Part shown: positions 26,701 to 32,962 of the stretch, in pieces
Numbering within the stretch: the stretch's first letter is position 1
How the letters are laid out: each line of letters begins with the position of its first letter
NCBI RefSeq assembly: GCF_011762045.1
Contig: NZ_JAASQS010000001.1
Span: 335,868-399,867 of the forward strand
Origin: Rhizomicrobium electricum
GTDB taxonomy: Bacteria > Pseudomonadota > Alphaproteobacteria > Micropepsales > Micropepsaceae
Length of the DNA stretch: 64,000 bases
Reading direction: 5' to 3'
Position numbers and translations under genes: made by a program
Notes under the pieces: model-generated
Told to the model about the DNA's origin: nothing
The model's input: the letters and a program-made list of their open reading frames with translations, nothing else
Database searches by the model: none

Positions 26701-27506
26701 GCATCGCGGCCGTTGAGCTGGCTGACGACGCTGTCGAGACCGCGGATGGTGATGCCCGTGCCTTCACCGACGTAGTTTTCGGAAGTGCCGCCCGTCTGGA
26801 TGCGGGTGATGTTCACGCCCGGAACGCGCTGCAGCACTTCCGTGACGGAGTTGTCCGGCAGCTTGCCGACGTCTTCCGCCGAAACGCTGTCGATGATTTC
26901 TTCGGCCTTCGCCTTCAACTGGATGGCGGACTCGATGGCCGCGCGCTGTCCGGTGACGACGACCGTTTCCATCTGCGCATCGGCTTGCGCGCTTGCCGGC
27001 CCCCCGTACAACGCGCCGCTGACGAGCAATGCCAGTACCGAGACTGCCGTCTTCTGTTCTTTCAACATACCTTCCCGCTCCTCATGACCTCTTGGTTCCG
27101 GCGGCAAGATCGTCACGATCCCGTCAGCCGAGCGACTGGCAGTAAGACCAGTCCCCTTGAGCATCAGATTGAGGGCGGCAATTACATCGAAAGTACCCTT
27201 AACTTCGGGGGTAATGACGCCGTGAAGCTGTTCGCCAGGCGCAACAACCTGTATCCCAGCTTGACGAGCAAGTTCGGGTATCGATCTTCCGGCGTCTTCA
27301 GACGGAACATCGAACTGGCGAACCTGCGCGACGGCCGGTGAGCCTAAGAACATCCCTGCTACAGTTATCGTTCCGCAGACCGCAGCACGAACAACTGTGG
27401 TTCTCACGCCCCACCCATTTTGTTGTAACCCCTCGGGTGATGTGCGCCCTCTCCTGTCACTCGAACAGTTGACGGACGATTTTTCGATTTCCCTATGGGG
27501 CCCCAT
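23760..27506 (-). CDS. TonB-dependent receptor with N-terminal STN signalling domain (up to 1248 aa)
   Basis: Residues ~61-135 form an STN domain (FDVPSEDAGRSIPELARQAG, VTILPP), as in FecA-type receptors that signal to a FecR. The plug has METVVVTGQR and KLPDNSVTEVLQRVPGVNITRI, typical of the Xanthomonas/Caulobacter receptor group often linked to carbohydrates. The barrel ends TSQLRVKF. The start is uncertain: ATG 27506 overlaps fecR by 14 bp but lacks a good ribosome site, and GTG 27407 gives a cleaner signal peptide. Oddly, residue 147 is a Met (27068) with its own AGGAGCGGGAAGG-like site, followed by a second signal-like stretch (VSVLALLVSGALYG...ASAQA). Substrate unknown. Confidence 0.85.
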   Translation of the reverse strand: MGPHREIEKSSVNCSSDRRGRTSPEGLQQNGWGVRTTVVRAAVCGTITVAGMFLGSPAVAQVRQFDVPSEDAGRSIPELARQAGIQVVAPGEQLHGVITPEVKGTFDVIAALNLMLKGTGLTASRSADGIVTILPPEPRGHEEREGMLKEQKTAVSVLALLVSGALYGGPASAQADAQMETVVVTGQRAAIESAIQLKAKAEEIIDSVSAEDVGKLPDNSVTEVLQRVPGVNITRIQTGGTSENYVGEGTGITIRGLDSVVSQLNGRDAFSSANGRSLAWEDIPPELAQGVDVYKSLSSWMPEGGFGGVINLRTRQPFDFDGLTINASVNGNYADYAGAARFGGVALISDRWQTKIGEIGLLLNVAYSDLKTKADGVQVSPYVPVVWSPNYPTAQGMPYVSSYSLSSDNPDPTACSGAAGFTCQEVYVPQAINYTQRNDDRQRTGLYAALQWNPNERLSLFATAFRSRYNENTLSRSISNTVSGYVALAPDSTNTFDKNGNLISSVGGLTSFAYQDPSAATYFGVNSGWTYQKIPYQFDSNLSHQVNQTTDISVGGEFDPNDNVAIKFAAQHVESFARNTGKWADLYAFIPGYGVTLSRYGEEAAPVLSFPSIDLTNPYRFGWNNTMDHNTANAGQENAIYLDGSWKVSDTGFLRALKFGVKVTDRTENDWETPYNWKALTPSYQSAWVQVNAAGTEQYDSSGRVIECFVQSPTCASKNIAAVHAVNTAGSADPSFSSLVDTGTWYNGKAGLPAQAWFPSLNLLSQDFTTIHSYSKGLGAPGDAVTAVSFAPEDQSRLKETMFAAYAQANFAYDRLGPQISGNIGMRVVAYKDKASGAFVNPYYTNPISLMSPTGYPSCAELAPAGSGNYPAECISHGGYVANTITFTADKTYVKSSGSHSQVDALPSLNIQVVPMPDNLPGLKVRLAASQGVSRPSFAQLNPKGSASGNYVGTYQSYFNGSVGNPWLKPEKAEQFDASIEYYFDHSGMVHVSPFYKQIHNYIAQGSSQISTTINTKVAGGTLSQGNMGCTVTTPASNMIGELCPQTVPVTMVTWVNEKQNAIVRGFEVGLTKYADFLPDPINSFGVDFNYTYISSSQPGALAYDMKGNRINGLPMVGLSKNTINATLMYDRRPVSIRLAYNWRDDFLVTSAAYQTTNTYNYALNQSSAGGVPQGSVVHYSLPVFQYPMGTLDANLALTLTDNIEWTLQASNLTKTVARLYMGVGNHRENRSWYTADTRYTSQLRVKF

Positions 27507-28470
27507 CCGGTTTGCCAGAAAGCTTTACTTCCCGCTCGCTTACTTGGACGTGCAGATTGAGAACTGCCGCGGCAGCTTTGGCAAATCCGATGGGATCGTT
27601 GGATACGAACAAGCCCGTAACGGTACGTTTTGCCACGGCCGGATCGACCACGATCCGAACATCACTATAGCGTGCGAATTCGCCGACCGCATCCTGGAGT
27701 GTCTCATTGTCGAACGCGAGCCGGCCGAACTGCCAGGCCAAAGTGCGCTCAAGCTTGGATTGAGCAACTCCCGCCGCCACAATCGGAGCGTCAGCAGGTG
27801 CAATGGCCTGCGTATACGCCTTAACCCTCACTGGCGGCCCCTTGGCCGGCCCGCTACGTTTCAGTTCGACCACCCCCTCTTTGACCAGAACTTGGATGGG
27901 GCGCTGAGGCAGCATCGACACGGTGAAAGCCGTGCCGACGGCTCGCACTTGCATATCGCCCGCCATCACAACAAACGGGCGCTTCTTGTTCTTGGCGACA
28001 TCGAACAGCGCTTCGCCTTGGACCAAGTGAATCTCGCGCCGCTCCGGCGTGAAGCGCACCTTTACTTTCGAATTGGTGTTGAGGACGACCAGCGAACCAT
28101 CCGCCAGCGGAATTTCACGCACCTGGCCAAGCCCGGTGGCGTACACCTGCTCGCGCCCCGCCTCCCAGATAGCGGTGCCAAACACACCGAAAGCGGCAAG
28201 GCCCGCCGCGATACTGCCGGTCATAACCACGCGCCGACGCGCCCACAGCGGCGCCGGCTTATAGGCGCGCACCTGCTCGATGGCGCCGCTATGAACGCGA
28301 TCGAGGCGCCCCAGCACGGCTTCCGCCCGGCCGTAAGCGCCGAGATGACGAATATCGGCCGCCAGCCAAGCGTCGAACTCGGCTTGAGCCTCGGGAGACA
28401 ACTCTCCCAAGTCCCGCCTTACCGCCCAGTCGGCTGCCTGCCGATCAATCTCGTGATTTACTGTCGCCAT
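27493..28470 (-). CDS. fecR: FecR-family anti-sigma/sigma regulator
   Basis: 325 residues from the ATG at 28470; a GTG six codons earlier is possible. The N-terminal cytoplasmic part (RQAADWAVRRDLGELSPEAQAEFDAWL) is the FecR N-terminal domain. A single membrane span lies near residues 82-100 (VVMTGSIAAGLAAFGVFG). The periplasmic FecR domain follows (REIPLADGSLVVLNTNSKV, GEALFDVAKN, GTAFTVS). It should relay the state of the STN receptor to the sigma factor. Its start overlaps the end of the sigma gene by 26 bp and its end overlaps the longest receptor ORF, so expression is coupled. Confidence 0.9.
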   Translation of the reverse strand: MATVNHEIDRQAADWAVRRDLGELSPEAQAEFDAWLAADIRHLGAYGRAEAVLGRLDRVHSGAIEQVRAYKPAPLWARRRVVMTGSIAAGLAAFGVFGTAIWEAGREQVYATGLGQVREIPLADGSLVVLNTNSKVKVRFTPERREIHLVQGEALFDVAKNKKRPFVVMAGDMQVRAVGTAFTVSMLPQRPIQVLVKEGVVELKRSGPAKGPPVRVKAYTQAIAPADAPIVAAGVAQSKLERTLAWQFGRLAFDNETLQDAVGEFARYSDVRIVVDPAVAKRTVTGLFVSNDPIGFAKAAAAVLNLHVQVSEREVKLSGKPDGAP

Positions 28471-29038
28471 CGTCGATACACACTTCACCTGACTTAAATG
28501 ACGTTTGTGACCGGGATTTCCCTCCTCGACCGAATATCTTTATGAGCAGCCGCACCCCGTTAGACATGTATTTTTCGACAGTCTTTTCGCTAATTTTAAG
28601 GCGTTCGGCGACTTCCTTCTGCGACAAGCCCTCCATTCGCCGCAGGATCAGGACCTCCCGCGAGAGCTCGGGGAGCTGCGCCAGCGCGTCCGCCACCGCG
28701 AGAATTTCACCCTGAAATTCAAGGCGTTCCTCGGTATTCGCCTCCTGAACCGGCGTATCGAGGGCATCCAGGCTGCCGCTCGATGTGATCGAAATGACGC
28801 GCGAATGCCGCACGTGGTCGATCACAATCGATTTTGCCGTCTGGACTGCGTACTGGCGTGGATAACGGATGGTATCCAGAGACGGCACCGACAGAATGCG
28901 TGCATACATTTCCTGGATCACGTCTTCAACATCGAGGCCGTAAACCGAGATCGCGCTCAATTTGGCGCGCACCAAGGCCTCGTGCGGCAGAACGTTCCGG
29001 GCTAGCCATCGCCCGCGCTCGCGAAGATCGTCAGACAT
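28445..29038 (-). CDS. ECF RNA polymerase sigma factor, FecI-like
   Basis: 197 residues from the ATG at 29038 (MSDDLRERG). Region 2 is seen in LDVEDVIQEMYARIL and RYPRQYAVQTAKSIVIDHVRH. Region 4 is LPELSREVLILRRMEGLSQKE plus a helix-turn-helix KISEKTVEKYMSNGVRLL. Region 3 is absent, as in ECF sigmas. It is first in a sigma-fecR-STN receptor operon, the classic cell-surface signalling arrangement, and would switch on the receptor operon when the ligand is sensed. The ribosome site is not obvious. Confidence 0.88.
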   Translation of the reverse strand: MSDDLRERGRWLARNVLPHEALVRAKLSAISVYGLDVEDVIQEMYARILSVPSLDTIRYPRQYAVQTAKSIVIDHVRHSRVISITSSGSLDALDTPVQEANTEERLEFQGEILAVADALAQLPELSREVLILRRMEGLSQKEVAERLKISEKTVEKYMSNGVRLLIKIFGRGGKSRSQTSFKSGEVCIDDGDSKSRD

Positions 29039-29173
29039 GGCGTTAGGAAAGCACGCGTTTGCCCATTTGCAAGGCGCACTCTGCCGCCTCCCGCCGTTTC
29101 CCGCACCACTGTGCCTTCTCTCGGTTTCCGCCAACAATTTTGTAGGGAAACCGCACAGTCGTACGTCAGCTAT

Positions 29174-29749
29174 TTAATACGCCGTCGTCGGATTGACCTC
29201 TCCCATGTCCATCAGTCGCGCATGACGGCCGACGGCACAACGGTTGCGGGAATGACGCGGCGTCGTCAGGGACAACTTCGAACCCACTTCGGCAAGTTCC
29301 TCGTCCACCGTCAACCGGCCCATCATGGCCCCTTGCACCCGCGCGATCGTCACCCGGCCGAAATCGGGGTAACTCTGGCGCCAAACCGCCAGGCAGGCAC
29401 GAATGCCGATCTGCAGCTCCACCGCATCCGGTGAGACAACGACGCGATGCAGGACCGCCTCAAGATCGCCTTGTCGCCAGTCCTCGCCAAGCAGTCCGAC
29501 GCGCTTGAGCAGACCGACGACGCGGCGGTCGAGACGCGCGGCCGGAATCCGCGCACGTTCCGAACCATCAGGCGATGACACCACACTGACATAATAGCGC
29601 GCGCGGCCCGATGCCGTCCGGCGGCTCGGCACCATCGGATGGCCGGCAGCATCAATTACCAGGCCCGCCAGCAGCGGGTCGCAGCCGTCGTGCGATATTC
29701 GCATGCCGAAACGTGTGGGGGTGCCGTGCATAAGCGCCGTGATCCGCAA
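29174..29749 (-). pseudogene. Remnant of a large serine recombinase (C-terminal fragment)
   Basis: Open frame of 191 codons with a TTG start (an ATG lies at 29731). The segment DPLLAGLVIDAAGHPMVPS...RARYYVS and the later RIPAARLDRRVVGLL resemble the region after the zinc ribbon of phage/ICE-type large serine recombinases. LEAVLHRVVVSPDAVELQI continues that domain. The catalytic N-terminal domain and the usual C-terminal HTH tail are missing, so it cannot act as a recombinase. It lies between the receptor operon and the polysaccharide island and may mark an old integration. The family assignment is from memory of the motif pattern. Confidence 0.5.
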
Positions 29750-29903
29750 CTACCCGCAGCGCAACCCGCCGTGTTGTGAGGGACGATGTTTGCACGCCGC
29801 AATCGCAACCCGAACGGCCCGGGCCGCTCCTGTCGTTTCAGGAGACGGTTGAAAGTTCGCTTTCCCTATGCAGCGCCAGCGTTGCGTATGTCAGAGACCG
29901 GTA

Positions 29904-30980
29904 TCAGGCCACCCGGCCGCGGTCGTTCGCGATCGAGATGACATTGCCCGACCGCAGATCGGCGCGCTGGAGGACGGGCGCGACGGCTTCCTTCGCGCGC
30001 TTTCCCGCTGTTCCGAAATAGAACCCCGACAGAATGCACAAGCACAGCGGAGCCCAATGCGGCGCGATGGTGGAGACCAACGAGGTTATCCCAACCGAGC
30101 CGAGATAGACGACCAGCCCCCAGGTCTTCCCGACCCGATCCTCGAGCCGGTGATGGAAATGATCGCGATCCGGAAGAAATGGCGAACGTCCCCGCCGCAT
30201 CCGCTCGATCACCACTCGCAGGCAATCGATCACCGGAATGAAGAACCAAACGATGACGGTCTCAATCTGCACCTGGTCGCCGGCGTGTGCGAGGATCACC
30301 AGCAAGCCGATGACAAATGTGATCCCGTACGAGCCGCAGTCACCGAGAAACACCTTGCCCCTGGGCTTCAGATTGAACACCAGGAACACCAGACAGAGCA
30401 CGTGCAAGACGGCCGCTATCGAGCGGCTAGACCCGGTCGTCGAATAGGCCAGACACGCCGTCCAGATCGCGAACATGCCGCCGGCAATGCCGTCTTGGCC
30501 GTCCGCCATGTTTACGGAATTCACGATCCCAAGTGCCGCGATCACGACCAAGGCGCTGTAGATCACGACGGGCAGATCCACATCCACGAACAGCATGGAA
30601 TTGATCCTCGGGACCAACAGACTGGGATCGAGGGCGAAAGCCAGCAGCATGAACACAACAAGGAATGCCAAACGGGCCAGAGGCGTCGTTCCGTTTTGGT
30701 CGTCGGTAAAGCCGACCAATGCGACGCCCGAGCCGCACAGCAGGACAGTGGTCACGAACTCGGAATCGCCAAAGCCAAAGGCGGTTCCGATCGCCAGCCA
30801 CAGCATGAAGCCAGAAAGAACGGCAACACCGCCAATCTGCGGTGTCACCCGGCGATGGAGCTTGCGCGTGTTGTCTGGACGGTCCAGCACGCCAAGCACA
30901 CGTCCGATCCCCGCAGCACGCCAGCAAATCGCAGTGCTAACGATGATCGCAATCGCGGTGATTGCGAGCATATTCCCCAT
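29904..30980 (-). CDS. Polyprenyl-phosphate sugar-1-phosphate transferase, WecA/MraY family
   Basis: 358 residues with about 10-11 membrane spans. Family motifs are in order: RKLHRRVTPQIGGVAV (near residue 39), GFTDDQNG, NSVNMADGQDG, KVFLGDCGSYG and the cytoplasmic DRDHFHHRL. It should move a HexNAc-1-phosphate from a UDP-sugar to undecaprenyl phosphate at the inner membrane, the first step of polysaccharide assembly. AGAGG precedes the ATG. It is the last gene of the minus-strand island. WecA-type enzymes pair naturally with the WecG/TagA transferase at 58540-59352. Confidence 0.88.
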   Translation of the reverse strand: MGNMLAITAIAIIVSTAICWRAAGIGRVLGVLDRPDNTRKLHRRVTPQIGGVAVLSGFMLWLAIGTAFGFGDSEFVTTVLLCGSGVALVGFTDDQNGTTPLARLAFLVVFMLLAFALDPSLLVPRINSMLFVDVDLPVVIYSALVVIAALGIVNSVNMADGQDGIAGGMFAIWTACLAYSTTGSSRSIAAVLHVLCLVFLVFNLKPRGKVFLGDCGSYGITFVIGLLVILAHAGDQVQIETVIVWFFIPVIDCLRVVIERMRRGRSPFLPDRDHFHHRLEDRVGKTWGLVVYLGSVGITSLVSTIAPHWAPLCLCILSGFYFGTAGKRAKEAVAPVLQRADLRSGNVISIANDRGRVA

Positions 30981-31317
30981 AACCTCTGCCCCCCAGAACC
31001 CGTTACGCGAATGCGCTCCCGAAACGAACCCGGCGGGATTTTATGCACAAAGGATGCGGCTGATCTATGACAAACTTGGCTTTAAACATCGAACTTTATT
31101 TTATTCTACTCATGCGATTATCACTAACGTTATTCGTTTCACGACGCGAGAGTTCGATGGACATGCAAACGAGGAGAAGCAGAACTTCCGCAGTAGTTTA
31201 GCGGACACTCTATATACGACCTAAGGTATACCCCACTCCTGCAACGAAGTCGCACGAATATTGCGGTCCGGGCATCCGGACTATGGCTGAGCCGCCCACA
31301 AAGATGACCAATCGAGA
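30981..31317. other. AT-rich intergenic region upstream of the WecA-type gene
   Basis: 337 bp with no coding signal. Positions 31070-31215 are strikingly AT-rich (runs such as TTTATTTTATT) compared with the surroundings. It probably contains the promoter of the WecA-type gene, but I could not place a good -35/-10 pair. Confidence 0.4.
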
Positions 31318-32916
31318 TCAGAGGCCGAATTTGAGCGCCATTTCGAACGCCAGCTGGGTGCCGTGGCCGGGTCGCGGCTGATCGTTCTGCCAGCGCCCGA
31401 CCATGTCGATATGGGCACGGTACTCGCCCCATTGCAGCGGCACGCCCACGCGTCCCTCGACCGCGTGGAAGCGCACCGGCGAGGGGGAGACCACGTTATA
31501 GAAGAGATGATTGTCCCTGGCGATCAGCGGAGACGAGACCAAGGCGCGATGATAGGTCAGCGTATAGGTCCATTTTTGCGGATCCACGACCGCAAGCTGC
31601 GCGGAATAAAGGATGGAGTCGCTATCCAGACTGAATCCGAGCGAGCGGCCGCGATAGCGCATACCGTCGAGGTACTGGTAGTTGTTGTAAGCCACACCAT
31701 GCTGCGCACCGCTGCCCCAGAGATTGTTGGTGGCAATGCTGTTGGCGTATTCGAGGGTCAGCCGCGTCGACAGACCCTGGAACGGCAGCCAAACCGATCC
31801 GCCGTACAGCCGGCTGGTCGAGGAATGCACGACGGGCGAGCTGTCTTCGTTCATGAACTGGGCGTAGACGGCGAACGGAACCGACAGCAGCGTGTTGGTG
31901 TAGCGGATATCCATCGATCCCTGATCGTTGGTGCTGTTGACGCTCTTGGGATCGTTGCTGAATGTGAAATAGCTGGCCAGCGGACTGCAGGTGTGCCTTT
32001 GGACCTTGTATAGCGGGTTGACTTCCTGGGTGCCGCACATCTGGGTCGTGCGCGATCCGGCGACTTCGAGACCGGGAATGGGATTCATCGCCCAGCGGAC
32101 GGCGACGTAGACGGTGTTGCTGGCGCGACGTTGACCGTCCAAGACGCCGACAAATCCTTCGAATTGCCAGGGCCCCATCCAGCTGAGCCACCACGACTGC
32201 GACTGGTGTGTCTGCACCCGCGAAAACCCGATCTGGGGCATCGGCCGCGCGTTGTTCGACAACTGCAGGGCCGAGATCCAGCCCGGCCCCCACCAGTGCG
32301 GGACATAGCCGGCATAGACGATGACACCGTCGAGCCGCTTCGCGATATAGCTGGAATCAAAGATCAGGGTCTGCTTGTCGGTCCCGGAATTGCGCCGCGC
32401 GCCGGCCGCAATACGAACGGCGGCATCGGACGAGACGTACTCGTAAACAGCCTGCGCCTGAGCCGTCGTGTCCGATAAAGCGTCGTAGCCTCGCACCGTT
32501 GCCGGATCCGTGGCGGCATTGATCGCGACCCAGGCCCGCGGCCGGTGTATATGGACGTCGTCCTTGCCCTTGAGCTGCAAGCGCTCGACGGCTTCGCGGA
32601 CGTTATCGGGCAAGACGTCGTCTTTGCTGCGCCGGTCGTGCAGCCCCCCCAGGATGCTGGTCCACGGCAGCGGCCACTCCATGGTGATGCCGTCGACCAG
32701 TCCCATCGATGCGGCCAGTTCGACGTCCGACCGTGTCTGGGCATCGCCAACCTCGGCCCACGGGCCTGCTCCGGCCGGACCAACTGCAAGCATCAGGACG
32801 AACGCCATCGTGGCGCCCATGCGCAGCCCCACCGCACCGGCAACGCGCGCGGCAAACACCCTCGCCTGGCGCGACACCAAGCCTGCGCTCATCCGTTTTT
32901 GGCGCGGCGAACCCAT
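31318..32916 (-). CDS. wzi: Wzi-family outer membrane capsule/polysaccharide assembly protein
   Basis: 532 residues. The ATG at 32916 has GGTGAG four bases upstream. A long basic N-region is followed by a signal peptide (MAFVLMLAVGPAGAG, cleavage near residue 46). The Wzi family is indicated by the periplasmic helical part (ELAASMGLVDGITMEWPLPW), the barrel motif HWWGPGWISALQLSNNARPMP, and alternating beta strands to the end (FEMALKFGL). Wzi acts as a surface lectin that holds exported polysaccharide on the cell. It lies after the SLBB export gene, as expected for one export module. Confidence 0.85.
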   Translation of the reverse strand: MGSPRQKRMSAGLVSRQARVFAARVAGAVGLRMGATMAFVLMLAVGPAGAGPWAEVGDAQTRSDVELAASMGLVDGITMEWPLPWTSILGGLHDRRSKDDVLPDNVREAVERLQLKGKDDVHIHRPRAWVAINAATDPATVRGYDALSDTTAQAQAVYEYVSSDAAVRIAAGARRNSGTDKQTLIFDSSYIAKRLDGVIVYAGYVPHWWGPGWISALQLSNNARPMPQIGFSRVQTHQSQSWWLSWMGPWQFEGFVGVLDGQRRASNTVYVAVRWAMNPIPGLEVAGSRTTQMCGTQEVNPLYKVQRHTCSPLASYFTFSNDPKSVNSTNDQGSMDIRYTNTLLSVPFAVYAQFMNEDSSPVVHSSTSRLYGGSVWLPFQGLSTRLTLEYANSIATNNLWGSGAQHGVAYNNYQYLDGMRYRGRSLGFSLDSDSILYSAQLAVVDPQKWTYTLTYHRALVSSPLIARDNHLFYNVVSPSPVRFHAVEGRVGVPLQWGEYRAHIDMVGRWQNDQPRPGHGTQLAFEMALKFGL

Positions 32917-32962
32917 ATCGCTCACCAATACTGTGGGGCCGGCGCCGCCATATAATCCGTCC

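Noticed and set aside
29174-29749. Active integrase or mobile element
   Set aside because: No catalytic serine domain, no inverted repeats and no att-like duplications were seen, so it is listed only as a remnant.
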